Below, one piece after another: positions 22,188 to 37,100 of a DNA stretch of 64,000 nucleotides. How positions within the stretch are numbered: the first letter of the stretch is position 1; each line of letters starts with the position of its first letter. The notes under the pieces were generated by a model. That model worked only from the letters and a program-made list of their open reading frames with translations, did no database searches and was not told where the DNA came from. Location: positions 33,627,956-33,691,955 of the forward strand of contig CM049318.1 of the NCBI GenBank assembly GCA_026874595.1. Reading direction: 5' to 3'. Made by a program: the position numbers and the translations under genes. This DNA is from Sipunculus nudus (taxonomy: Eukaryota; Annelida; Sipuncula; Golfingiida; Sipunculidae).

Positions 22188-25100
22188 ATGAAGAGAAAGA
22201 GAAACATCAAGGGACTTCAGGACAGTTCCAGTCTCAGGCTCCCGAGAGCTCTCTCAAATGTGGTAAATACTGATGATGATGTCAGCACGCATCCCAAGAA
22301 AAGAAAGACAGACAAAAAGGGGACAAGTTTGTCCAGAAAACAGCGCAGGAAAGAAGATAGAAAACTGAAAAAGATGAGGAAATGTGCATTTAATCTACAC
22401 CAGAAGGTGAGAACAGATAATTCCTACCAACTCCTTATTAAGTGTCCCCTGGGAAAGATCCTTTTTCTTACCGGTACAAATTTTAATTTTTATCTAAATT
22501 CAGTAGAATGAAATAAGGGAGGGAAGGGGAAATATGTTACTTCACAACATGTATAAAAAATTTTTTTTTTATAAAAAATGGAGTTCAAACTGGGAGTCTG
22601 GCCCAATCGAATGTTGCTGAGAGGGGTCATAAAACTTGCTGCTCAAAAGGCACAAAGCGATGCCACTGATAAGCTAATTGATACAGCATGAGAATCCCCC
22701 CTTCAGCGTGACTTTGGAACAGCTTGTTAGTTTCTAGAGACCCCAAGCGTGAACTAACGCTGTCTTGTCAGTTAATTTCTCCGCAATTTTATCTCTGCGA
22801 GTATATAATGTAAATATTGGAACAATTGTTAGTTTACCCTTTAAATTTTCCTAAAAACATTGTGTGTCAAGAGAACGTGAGCAGCCGTCATTGCTAATGA
22901 TGCCTGAGCTATCGCTGGGCAGCAATAAACATGGGAAATAATATGAGAATAAAGCCATCAGCGACACAGCTGGTGATGGCTCACAGTTATCAATGAAAAT
23001 GAAAGTCATCTGGACATTGGCATCATAACATTTTGTTTTCCATGGAATAATATAAAACGAGGCTAACTATTAATACCTGTCAGGAGTGTGTAGACTGATA
23101 GGAAATTATTCAAGGAAAATAAGGTTTACACTTACCAGTTTTCCTTCATGTATCACAGCAGATATGATGCAGAGTGACAGCATCTATCCCAAAATAGCTC
23201 TAGTGATTTCTCAACATGAGACCTCTCTAGATATACCTGTTGCGCATAAATCATAACAAAACAAATGATCTGCATATTCATATTTCTGGTCAATGTTATT
23301 CCAGTGATTTACTGCTCAGTTACTAGGTTTATTGCTCTGGACCTGACAAGCTTCAGCGGACTGTGTAAGTAACATCCAACAGCCTCGCTATATCAAAGGC
23401 CATGCTGCGGGTGCGTCTGACACCGCAGTACAATAAGGTTAATGGGATTATCATGTCTTAATTGCATTTAGCACATGCCTGACACACAAGACCTGGGAGA
23501 TCTCCTCAGAGTTGGAAGTCCATTTCTTATAAACTCCTTGAAAACAGGTACACAGATCTATACAGAAAAATGTTCCTCAGACTGCATTTATGTCTTGAGC
23601 TACAGTAAATTAAATCCAAAAGTAAAATTTTAATTATTCCTTGCACCAATATAATACATGATAATTATAATAATAATAATAATAATAATGTTAGATTTAA
23701 GGTAGATAAAGACCAAGCACCTTTTCCAACAGTGTGTGAACTGCTTTTGACAGTGCACTGTGTTTAGGTCATGTGAGTCAGCTTCTTAGGTTTTGTCAGT
23801 AATAACAGAGTAATACAAATAACATAATAATACAGAACACAGAAATACAGAGGTCAGATTTACTTTTATAATTGGTGATATAACTAAATTGTATCATTCT
23901 TGTGGATGTCCAGTTGTGGTCAATAGGGGTCATTGGTCAATTGGGAAAGGTTAAAAAACTGGACTTGAGTCATACATTGTTGGCTCTATAACTGGCAGAG
24001 TAAGTTACAAAACTATTTATGTATAATGTACAGGTATACACATTAAGATTTAACTAGGAAGTGTTTTTTTGTTTTAATGATTTGAAATATATATTTTTTC
24101 AGGTTCCAACAAAAGAGTCACTCATGCAGGAAAAAGAGGAAAAAAAGAGAGAAGAGAGAAAGTTAAAACAGGCAGAAACCAAGATGAAAGCAAAAGAAAA
24201 GAGGAAACGGAAGAGGAGAGAAAAAAGACAGGTAAATTGCAAATAATTGTTGAAGTATTAGCAGCAGCCTCTCCAACTTCCTCCTCAGTTGCTCACTAAG
24301 AGAACTTTCTCAGATAATAAAGGACCAGTGATGGAAAGGTTAAAGACATTCTTTAATATTTGAATTAAAAAATTTATTTTTAAGCCTAGGAAATTTTTGA
24401 TGTAACTATCTTATTTGCAAGCTTTATATAATATAGCACATAAAGCTACAAGTGTTTTAATGAATGAAATAATGGTTTAATACAAAATTCCTTACATCTT
24501 GCAGATAACATGTTTTTCCAAATTTCAAAATTTCTCGAAATTTACATCGGAGGGCAAAATATTGCACCTAGGTTAAAATCCCTTTAGAAAAATTTATTAT
24601 AAGGTGAACTTGCCCCCCCTTGTATTTAATTCTTAGATTCAATAATTTAATACATTTTGACTTCTGACATGGGTTTTAGAAAGCATCAGTAATGCTATTC
24701 AATATGGCTGCATCCATGAAAAATAAACAGATTTCAGTTAAAATACAAGTTTTTTTGAAGACTGAAACTGTATAGTCAGTGCTTTAATAAGATTCAAAGG
24801 ATTTGCATCCCACATATTAAAATATACTCCGGGGGGGGGGGGGGGAAACAGCTATGAGAGAATTATGCTTTGTGTAGGAGGGACATTATATCTTAGGGTT
24901 TCATTGTCAGGAATTCAAGCAGGTTTTCTTACAGAGTACCCAAATTCCTCAGGAATCTTACATTTCAACCCCTGTTTATGTTCCAGAAATCAGAGAGCCT
25001 GAGAGTCCAGGGATTAAAAGAGGCCAATAAACTAGAAGACAAGCTGATCAACCAGCTTGAGAAACAGATGGGCATGAAACGAAGGAAGAATCTACCAAAA

Positions 25101-28100
25101 GGTTTTGCAGATGATGGACTGGACTGTATCCTTAAATAGAGAAGGAGATTTTATGTGCATTATTTACCACACACATATAAGTATTTTAATTAGTGTAACA
25201 TTTCAGATTTTACTCGCCTTCATATTGATTTAGTCATTATCTACTGAATAAACAAATCTACAGACTCTTTCCAGTTGTAATCTCTTGATCTTTTGTTTAT
25301 AATTTGTTTCTGATTTTGCCAGCAAAAGTCTACTGTTTGTGTGGTATCAAATCACAATTTTTTATGAGTGTTAGTCATAATTTTGATTTTTTATCAGTGT
25401 AAGAGTCTGTTTAATATATTTATACAATTCTGTTCTTGGTTTATTTATCAAACGGTTTCTGAAAATTTCATCCTGTTTTGTAAAAGATTTAGAGTTAGAT
25501 GTGAATGTAGGATAATTTTGTTCTTCTTGTACATCTGTCTGTCAATCTAAAACTACAAGTGCTGACATCTGTTGGAGAAATATGGTACTATAAAACCAAA
25601 GTGGATCCTGAATCTAGGAACGGTCAATAAAATTATGTGAATTCAATTTGTATTCCTGTGTTCTTCGAGGTGCATGCTGTCAAAGAATTATAGATTTAAT
25701 ATATGTAGGTGTATGCTCGTTCCTTAACTTCTTTGGTTCTGCTGGATGTGGTGAACCCTGAGTACATGGAGGGCCTGCAGGACAAGGAGGATGAGGAAGG
25801 TGACCTTGACATGCTGCTGAGAAAAGGTCACAGTTCAGGTAATGGAGCAAGTTCCGTATTGTCATTTGTGTGTAGTTTGCTGTGTATTCACTGTATTGGT
25901 TTTATACCATCAAATGACACAATATGCACAATATATAGGTTATTAGTGAAAAAAATTAATGACTTTTTTTAATTAACCATCTATTGGCTAACTTTGGCAT
26001 GTTTGTATGTCATTTACTCAGATTTCCATCTCTTTAAATGTTACACAAATATTAGGAACAGAAGAAATATTGTTTAATTGCAGAGTTGATCTTAGTACTT
26101 TGAGAGTCATTCAAACATTAAGTTTTAATGTTAACAAATGCATTGAGTGTCCTGAAAAGAGTGTCATTTGTTGAAGATGCATGCAAGGTCTTTGTCCTGG
26201 TGTATTATATTGAAGGCTCCATCCTGATTTTTATATATATCTGTCATTTACCAATCTGGGAATGAGTTATGAGAATACAGAAAAATGGGTAAATACTTGT
26301 TCCCTTCAAATGTGAGAAGTCATATCTACTAAAATTGTGTTTTAATGCATAATGCGTTTTATTTATGTAAACCTGTGTCAGAGAATGCAGACCTGTCACA
26401 GTATAGGCTGAAATGTTCAAGAAAAAAATGCGATAAACATGTTCATTTTAAGATGAGGAAGATGATGACCTTGAAGATGACCTTGAGGATGGCATGGATG
26501 AAGATGAGGAGGACATGGAGGAACAGGAAGATGAAGGGGATGCAGAAGCTGAGGAAGGTGTTGTTGATGATGATGATGACAGTAATGATGGTGAAGACAA
26601 TGATAACATGACATCTGATGAAGAACAGAGTGACAGTGATGACGGTATGGATGACTCTAGTCAAGGAGAGGAAAGTATAGATAGTGACTCACAAAATGAT
26701 GTAAATTTAAAACCCAGCACTCATAAACACTCCAAGATAAAACCACAAGTGGCCAGTGAGGCAAACAAATTAAAACATAATAGAAATCCTAATAGTGAGG
26801 TAAATGTGGAAAAGAATAAAAAAGACAAGAAAAATAATATTGAAAAAAGAAAAAAAGTCAGGTTCTCTGAAGAAATGGACAGTGAGGATTCCATAGATGA
26901 TGATGATGTTGAAGATGATATTGATGATAACAGTGATGATGATGGTGATGATAACGATAGTGATGATGCTGGTGATTCTGCAGAAGAAACAACCAGGTAT
27001 AAAGAAGATATTTATGGTAGACTGATAGACACTGAGGGCAACCAAGTGAAAACAGCTACAAAAGGTGCCTATGTTCCACCAGCTAAACGATTAGCTATAG
27101 CCGGTAAAGATGAAAAACAGAAGATAAACCAGGAAAGACTGCAGAAGCAGTTAAAGGGTCTCATTAACAGGTATATTCTTTTCTTTTTATTTGGATTAAG
27201 ACTTTGGCCTACAGTGAATAAAGTTCATTGAATAATGATTAGATATAACATTTTAATTAAACCCATTACTTTATGTTTGTTGAATATCAAAATGGCCAAT
27301 ATACAATATATTAACACACTTAAAGTATCATTTTATTAGAGATTTATTTTGGTGGAGGTAACTTCTTCTATTTTTGTCCCCCACTTCTGAATTCAAAGGA
27401 ACAGGTTACATTTATTTGGGTTTGTCTGTCATTCTCTCTGTCTCTCCATCAGGTTTTCATTTCCATGCAATTACTTTCCTAAATTTATCTGATTACATTC
27501 AAACTCGGGTCAGTGATTGCTCTCATGCTTAATTTGGTTAGGATTGGTTTTGGAGTGTCTGTCTCACAAGATAATAATACAATATGACATTTCATTTTAT
27601 ATATGACGAATCAGCACATTTAGTTTCACTAATCACCAACAGGTGTCACTACCGGTGGACACAAACCACTTGAAATTTTTGCAGTAACTGCAAGGTGCTG
27701 CCATCTTTTGAGTGTGGTTAAAATTATTTGTACTTGCTCACCACAGACTTTAAAATCATCCCAGACTTGAAGGCGGAAGCAGGGGACATAAATTACTTGA
27801 ATTTGCTTGTTTAATGCTGACTTTTTCTAATTCTTACACCAAGCATGTACATCTGCAGAATTTAATTTTGTTTTGAGACTACGTGACATGGCAATTATTA
27901 TATTTTACATAATACGGTCACCTAGGTCCTAGCTGTGTTTGCTGCATCTGCATGTCATGGCTATGTAATCATCCCCATTACTGGGTCATAACAATCCCTC
28001 AAAGATGCACTTGTGTGTGTGATACACAGCTGTTGGGCATGTTCTTCCCAATTAACTTGCAGAGGGCTCACTGTAGGTGGGGCAAAAAAATGACTCTGAA

Positions 28101-31100
28101 AAATTGCACCTCCCCTTGGCTGAGATTTGAACTCTGGACCTTCTGGCTTTGAGTCCCGTGCTGTAGACCTTGACCATAGATGCTTTTACATACAGTAACA
28201 TATCAACAATGACAATTGAATCTTTGTATATTTCAGATTGAGTGAGTCCAATATGCAGTCCATTTGTAGTCAGGTAGAAGGCTTGTATCAGCAGCACAGC
28301 CGGGCAGACATGAATGATGCTCTAGTGACAGTGCTGTTTGCAGCATCGTTATCAAATGTCAGCATTCCAGAGCGACTGTTGCAGGAACATGCCATGCTGG
28401 TGGCAATACTGCACAGAAATATTGGAATGGAAGTGGGTGAGTGAAATAAGAAGAAATATATCCACACCTTTTTCACACTGTCTTTCCTAGATAATTCTTC
28501 ATTTTAAATGTGTTCTTTTCGCAGAACCATTGAGGATTACTGATATAGTTATTTACTTAAAGCTCTCACTACTAGTACTTTTTAAGTAAAGTGGAACCCT
28601 GCTTTGTTGACACTCCACAAATGCAACCACCTCACAATAACAACTACATTTCCTATTCATAAATTTTCTAGTGCAATTTCAGTTATAATTAACTGCTCCA
28701 TGTCACTGCTTAGTGCTGCCTAAAAAATATTCTTAGTATTCTCCAGTATGTGTTAGTGGTAAGAATTAGTAGTAAAATTATTTTTGGTAATTGAAAGAAA
28801 AAAAAAACTGATGATTGATTATCAATTGATTGTTTTATGTACATCCTGTATTCCAATGAAATCTGTTGTAAAGAATTACATGTATACCTATAATACTGAC
28901 ACGTTGATAGTCTGAGGTGACATCTGTGTTGTTGACACTTATTCCCTGCGCAAGTTTCAGTTTTAATGCTATTTGTTACTTTGTGTTCAGTCTTTGACAA
29001 GATTGGATTTTTTTTCGGGATATCATAACTTCTTTCTCTTTCCAAACATAATCATTTGTGTTCAGTTATGCAAAATTGCAACCAGTCTAGTCAGTATTGA
29101 AAGAAAAGGACCTGTCATCAATATATTCCATTAATGGCACATTTTTATAATAATAAAATATACTTTTTAATACTGGTAGTTTTGGTGTTCCCTTATATGC
29201 CAAAACTTAATTGGTGATGTTGGTTACACTTCTGTACACAAGGCTTGTAATAAATAAAACATCAGCGCAGCCATGAACAATAATGGGGCTCTGTGCTGTA
29301 GTTTATTTGTTTTCATATGTGATAAGCTGTAAATAATCATTTACATCCAGTACTATGACTTAAAAAGATATCTCTTCTTGTAATTAGTATAACATTTGCA
29401 GTATCAGAACTTTCAGGAAGGTAAGGGGTAAGTTCTTGTGAAATTCAAAATCTCGTTCAGACACTTGGTTCTTTCAGTCCAAGTGTCTGATTGGATGTGT
29501 GAATCTCTTACTTTAGGACCGAGAAGATCAAAGTTTGCCATTGTAGCAGTCAATGACTATTGCTGACTGCCTCAAACAAATCAGTCAGTTATATAAACAC
29601 TATACTGACAACATACCCTTACGTTTGACATTAATCAAATAATTATATGACACATTATCTAATCATAAAGTGATACCATGATGACATAAAATTTAAAAAA
29701 AAAATCAGTTTTAAATATTCAATCAAATTTTGACACAAATCATCCCCCCTGGAACACTCAAAACTCAGGACTTTCCAATATTTTGGGGTGAGCATCTTCA
29801 AATTTTCTTCCTTTTTTAAGCTTTTGCAGAGTGTAACTTGTTTGATGATATGAGTCTGACTACCCCTGCTGTTTTATTTTAGGTGCTGCCATTCTACAGA
29901 AGCTCGCCTGCAGATTTGATCAGCTCTACCAAAATCTCCATGTTGATGATGAGAGCAAGGAAATCCACAACCTTCTGACTCTCCTAGCAAACGTCTACAA
30001 TTTTAGAGTAAGCTAGAGCATTTATTTCTTTTAACTTGAATGTAGGAAACCAGCAGAATTTTTATATTTTGAATAAAAAGTGACTTGGGAGTTAATGATA
30101 TAAGACTATTTGGAGAGCCATGACTATGTGGCTAATGTTATGATATTAATAACTGGACAGCTAATTTTTTGTCAATGGAAACTGTACAACAAATTGCTTT
30201 ACATTGATAAATGAAGAGTTAAAATTATGTGATTTATGACATAAATGGTGGGAGAGTTACTATTTTGACAAGGGTTACAGGAGAGCTGATATTAAGACAG
30301 TGATAACTGGAGAATATATGTTTTGACATATTATGACGTAGATTAAAGACCTAATATTATGAAATATTTTGCAGGAGAATTGATATGATAATTATTTGTA
30401 AATTTTAATGTAGAATGTATTAATTAACTAATAATATATGTTGTCATCAACAAGAAAACTCAGCAAAATTTTTAGAGTAGATTTTTATAATGTAAAAAAT
30501 ACTTTCCTATCAAATACCAAAATTTTTGAGCAGATTTTTATAAGTATAATTTTTCTCATGCATAATTTACTTTTTCATTTCAGGTAATTCATAGTCCTTT
30601 TGTATTTGATGTGTTCAAGAAACTGACTGACAGATTTGATGAGAGAGACATAGAACTCATCTTAGTTCTGCTCAGAAGTAAGTACTTGTCTTATCCATTC
30701 AGTCTTTTATAGGGGTAATTGTAGTCAGGCGTTAAAATAATGAAGGGACCTACATGCCTAATGTTCAAATGTTCACATTTCAGATGTAGATTACAAACAT
30801 CATATAAATGAAATGAAAATGTCTTCTGTTTTGTTGCCAAAGCTACCTGTCTAAATAATGGGAACATTTTTCATGTTGTGAGAAGCGTACCAGAAGCAGA
30901 ACATTCCAATATTTGAGGATACCATAATGTTGTCCTGACACTGGCCTTGTCCGTATGCAGGGTTGTTTTAACTTTTGGGCAAAACAAGAAATTCTGTTGT
31001 CCTAAATAGCTTGATTTCTGCTTCAGAGGGGTTCTTTATGTATTGGTCATTCCCGAGACTGTCTGTTACAGGGGGTGTCCTTCCAAGAATGGTGTCTGCA

Positions 31101-34100
31101 CCCAAGGTTTTCACTTTACAAAGTGCTATAGAAAACAGCATCATATTTTGTAGATAGGATTTTGTGGTGGAAATAGTTTGGTTTTACCTATTTGTAATGT
31201 ATGTTATTCATGGATTTGACTTTATGTTTTTGATATGACATGCATTATTGTGATATTTAGAACATTAGTTAACTATGATATCTTTATGCATTTAACTTTT
31301 AATCTGAGAAACCATATAGATACAAATCTTTTAAACAGGTATAACCTCTTTGAGAGTCCATTGAGATTCAGTAAGTCAGTCCTAGTCAGAATTAATTTAA
31401 TTTTATTGCATATTGTAGGTGTAGGCTTCACTCTGCGAAAGGCAGACCCGTCAGGACTTAAGGCTTTCATATTGGAAGTACAAGCCAAGGCCAACGCTGT
31501 GGACACAAAACAGTTCAAAGATGCGTAAGTCACTTTGATCATCTTACTCATCATCTGTATCTTATTATTGAACGATGATCAGTCTGAACAAACATAGCAA
31601 CATATTAATCACATCTATCCAGTGTATGTGTTAAGATGGATGTACTGCAGTGTTATATATTTTATACAAGTAAGATACACAGACATTTTTAATCATTAAA
31701 ACCTTTCCTGCTCAGAGGGCCTTTTGCTTACTAGAGATTGACCCCCAGATATTTCTAAATTTATCCAGATTTTTAGAGGTATAACATTTTGCATTTTGTT
31801 TTCAGGTTTAAAGATTTCAATGAACCTGGAGCAAACCAGTTTGGTTGTACCAGTATCTTATGAAACTTTGGGTTTATAAATATAAATTTAATATAAAGTG
31901 TCAGATTTTGGCAGTTCAGATAAGTACAGTGTAAAAGGAAAGAAAAATTAAAATTATAATTAATTATTATTAAAAATATAGTTGCCTCAAAGAATGCTTT
32001 CTTTTCAGAACACAGGAGTTTTCTGCTATCTTCTTGTGCAGTTGAAAGTAAAGTGACTTTGAAAAAAAAATATTTAATAACTAGAAATATGCATTTTAAG
32101 GAATGCAAGCCTCTGTCTTGTGGGTTCCTTATTATGGGATGCTCCCTAAACCACATTTTCATTGACTTATTAGGCCCATATTTTCAGGTTCATTCATGCA
32201 CAAGTCACTGTACGTTGGTGAATATTTCTCTATTTAAACCAGGCTTAATAGCATATTCTAAATGCTCTGTTACCTTCATCTTCATTCATTAGACAGTGCC
32301 ATGGACCTATCTATAAAAATCTATTAACATTGTATAACATTGTAGATCCCGGGTGAAGTTCATGCTGGAGATTCTGACAGCCATAAAAAATAACAACATC
32401 AGGAAGATTCCCAGCTACGACCACGATCACATCGAGCACCTCAGGAAGCTCATACACAACTTTGTTTCCAGTGAGGTTAATTTATTTATCAAAATCTATC
32501 TGTAACCCCTGTAAAATTCTTTCTTTCACATAATGTATAGCTTATCATAAAGGAGTAGTGGTGTTTTTTAAGGATGTTCAAAACCATGACAAGAAGTCAG
32601 CATTCATGGAGTGGGCAAACAGATGCTAAATATGTAAAACAAATACGTTCAATTTTATGTGCAAAACAAATAACTTCAGGGACTAGTTCTTGCCCTGTAC
32701 AGATTGTTTGTTCAATATGCATGTGGAATGTGTTCACATTTATTTTTGGGTGGTTATTCATATGTTTATTTGCACAGTGTTATTTTTCTTAACTGTGACT
32801 CATTTTAAGCTTTTTGACTCCCAAACTCATCATTGCCAGTAAAAGACATCCTATCTTATTACACCCAATTTGTCACATGTATAGTTATATGCAAGGCATT
32901 CCTACAATTTAGTAAATGGACCATAAATTAAAGTTTCTGTTACAGGATTAATATATGACCTCATTAATTAGTATTTATACATATTTCTGATATAATATAT
33001 ATTTATGCCTCAAACTTCTTATTTAAGATATTTTCTTATCTCTACAAATTCAATATATCTGTCTTGAATTTATGTCAGTACTAATTACAGTACAGTATTA
33101 AAGTCATTATTATTATATCGCATTTACAGGTATCTCATCAGGTGACACACAGCTTCAGATTTCTCTCCAGGACCTCCTGAACGCTGACGAACACGGGAAG
33201 TGGTGGCTGGTTGGGTCAGCATGGACCAATCAGGATAAAGCACCTTTAACCAAGGGTATGTCAACAGTATCTTAACCGGCTGTTTTTTCTTCTGTCAAAA
33301 GAGGGTTAATGTTTGGTCAGTCTGGTGTGTTTGTTTGTCCTCAAGATATTTTTGAAGAACAGTTTACTGAATTGTAATGAAATATCACCCGCTTTTCAGA
33401 AATGTGAACACCTCCCAGTGTAGTTAAAATAATTGTTAAAATGCCCACATAAATAATCCCTGAATGGTCATTTTATGACAGCCATATTTAATGTTTATTA
33501 TATAAGGATTATAATATGTCCGCATACAGCAATTTATTATTTATATATCAATATTTTTCTATGTTTTGTCGAACATGACTTTAGACATCTTAATGGGTAG
33601 GGGTAAGTGAAAGTCTGTAAATGAAAGCCGTTGTGTGTCGGAAATGTTCAGGAAGGTTTGATAGACCATATGATTAAAGGTCTGTCTGAAGTAATTTGTT
33701 TGTTTGCATGATGATTTATAGATACCAAAAATACTTTATTACAGAAAAAGAAGGAAGTGTTGAAAAATGGTCGAGATAATTTTCAATTATTTATAAATAT
33801 TCTAGCCTTACATCTTATGATTACTACAGGGATATCAAGTGTCATGTGTACAGCAATGTGGTACATGGCTGTTACTCTGCACACCATCTATCCCTCTCTG
33901 TATGAAACCAAAGTCCAGAATTTTTATATTGCCAAGTAAATTGCACATTTGACCCTAAAGAAAACTTTGATTTTAAGTGTTTCTCTTGGAGTACTGTTAT
34001 CAATAAGTACTTAAAAGAAAAAAAAATACTAAGAATGTTATTAAGAAGTTTTGCCATATTTCCTGTGTGAAATAAAATTACCAGCATACACTCTTTAATA

Positions 34101-37100
34101 TGGTTTCATTGTTCTCAACATGATAACCAATTAAATCATATCATATAATAGTCATATAATGATATATACAAAAGAAAACAATTAATTCCTGTAAATTGAT
34201 AAAATACTAATATTGCAACACATATCACAATATATTGCAAAACAAATATTGTAGGCAAGACACGGCCCTAATGGTTAGGGGTAATGTGTATATGTGAACC
34301 ATAATGAGCACCTTACATTTGATTCATGATGTGGTTCACTTCAGCTGTCTCTGCATCTATTGAGGGAGGGGCCAGTCAACAGCTGCTGGAGCTGGCCAGG
34401 AAGCAGAGGATGAATACAGATGTCCGCAAAAACATCTTCTGTATTATCATGTCCAGTGAGGTAAGGATAACTGTAATATCAAATTATTAAGCACAGGAGC
34501 TGTCCAGGGGTCAGTTTAACTATCCTTTGCTCTGTACACAGCACTTTATCTACACACTTTATTTCTAAAGCAATGTGTTTTTAAGCTAAGGTCACTGAGT
34601 TGGGCGAAAAGAGGAAAAAACAAACACTTTAATCATTATTGATACAAAGTTAGCCTTGTATATTGACCAAGAGTGGCTTGCTAGTTTGTGTGCCTAAATA
34701 AATACGCTCCGGGAGCATTGGTAATGCGACCGTAGCTTGTGATTTCAGCACAATGTTGCATTTTGTTGATAACACAGTGTGAAAAGCATATTTCACTGGC
34801 TGCCAGATGCATCATGCACATGAAAATTTGAGTGCATTGCCCCTGGCACCTTGTGAAAAAACCTAACATCTCCTTTGATGTTATAAAATATTCTTGGTCA
34901 GAATTGGGTGTAACATCTTCTTTGATGTTATAAAACATTCTTGGTCAGAATTTGGTGTAACATCTTCGATGTTATAAAATATTCTTGGTTAGAATTTGGT
35001 GTAACATCTTCTTCGATGTTATAAAACATTCTTGGTCAGAATTTGGTGTAACATCTTCTTCGATGTAATAAAATATTCTTGGTCAGAATTTGGTGTAACA
35101 TCTTCTTTGATGATTAAAAAAAAAAAAATAGACGACTCATGATTGATTATTAGTGGATCATTTGATGTGCCTTTTTTTAGCCCTCAGCCCTTAGGCTGAT
35201 GGGCTATTGTCGTCACCCAAGCTGTCCGTCCGTCCGTCCAGCGTCCGTTAACTTTTACCTTGTGGGCGGGATATCTTGAAAAGGATTCAACGTCAGAATT
35301 TTATTTCCTCTGTAAAGATGTATATCGACAAAATCTCGGTCAAGTTCGAAGATGGGTGACCTTGACCTATTTTTCTACATTTTAGAGCTGAATATAGAAA
35401 AACACTTAGATGCTTATTACTGAGGAACCATTTGGTGGATTTTCACAAAATTTACTATGATTATTAGGACTGATAATCTGTACCTGCTACACAAGTTTGG
35501 TGGCGACACATACAATATCTGATTTTTAATGAATTTTTATCGGATTTTTCAACTTTGGGCTTGTGAGCGGGATATCTCTAAAAGGATTCACCGTAGGAAT
35601 TTTCTTTTTTTGGTGAAGATGTATATTGACAAAATCTCGGTCAAGTTGACCTATTTTTCTACGTTTTAGAGCTGATTATAGAAAAAACATTTAGAAGCTT
35701 ATTTCTCAGGAACCATTGGCTGGATTTTCACAATACTTACTATGATCATAGGGAGTGATGGTCTGTAACTGCTGCACAAGTTTGGGGGTGCCACCTGCAA
35801 TTTCTGATTTTTAATGAATTTTTCTTGGATTTTTCAACTTTGGCCTTGTGAGCGGGATATCTCTTAAAGGATTCACAATAGGAATTTGATTTCTTTGGTG
35901 AAGAGGTATATTGACAAAATCTCGTCCAAGTTCGAAGATGGGTGACCTTGACCTACTTTTCAAGGTCACAGAGCTGATAATAGAATAAAACTTAGAAGTT
36001 TATTTTTCAGGAAGCATTTGGTGGATTGTTTTGAATCATGGTACATACCTCTCCATTTTAAATTTGTAACTGAGACATGTACAGATATACATCCATGTGA
36101 GAACAGATATTTAGTACTTGTTACTGTTACCACCTCTAAACACTGTTCTTTTGGCTGAGGGCTTTTGTCAGCTTCTGCTGATATTCTAGTATTACTAGTA
36201 AATCTGCTTTTGAGAATTATATCTAAAATATTAACCAAGTAGATTCAGTCCCACTTCCGCACATTTAGCTGGAAGGTCAGTATTATGGCCACGTTGTTGA
36301 CACTTGTTTGTTGCACAGGATACAAATTTAATGCTGTTCACCACATTTTATCCTATCATTCTTATTTTCCTGACAGGATTTAAATATTTTCTTCTGGTTA
36401 ATATCATCTCTTTGCATGTTCATACATAATGGTTTGTTATCAATTATGCAAAAAAATGTATCCAATATAATTAATTAAGAAAGAATATGACTTATCACCA
36501 ATATAATCAATTAATTAGCACACCACTATAAAATATACATAATTCATCATGAATATATTTGGCCTTACAGTGCCCAGATGAAATACTGTATTGTACACCC
36601 AAGTTTGATAATCTTTCTTGTTCCTGTTGAATAGCTTTAAGATTTTGCCTACTGTCAGTGCTGCTCTTTCAGGACCTGATAAAACAGCTTAATGTATGTA
36701 CTCTATGATTTTTTTAAGATGGTTTTCTAAATATACATCACTTAACTTTGTTAGAAAGAGTTATTTCCATTATAAGTTCATAATTACACCAAGTACCGGT
36801 ACTTTAATATTTCTAGAAATATTGTGATGGCACCTCCCCAGAGTGCTCACCCTATTAACCACTCTTCAGCTAAAAATTATTTTTCAATTTTGCAGGATTT
36901 TGTGGATGCATTTGAGAAGTTACTTCACCTTGGCTTGAAGCACCAACAAGAGCGGTCAATAATTCAAGTGATTGTTGATGTGTGTTTACAAGAAAAACAC
37001 TTCAACCCATACTATGCTTACCTGACACAAAAGTTCTGTGAATACAGTAGGCAGTTTCAGGTGAGATATACATTTTAAAGGTTTGTAAAGTTGTTATTCA

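Noticed and set aside
26417-27045. Histidine- or isoleucine-rich minus-strand open frames opposite NOM1 exon 5
   Set aside because: Antisense shadow of the GAT/GAA-rich acidic exon.
31773-32162. 129-codon minus-strand open frame in NOM1 intron 9
   Set aside because: Crosses a dispersed repeat, AT-rich composition, no domain.
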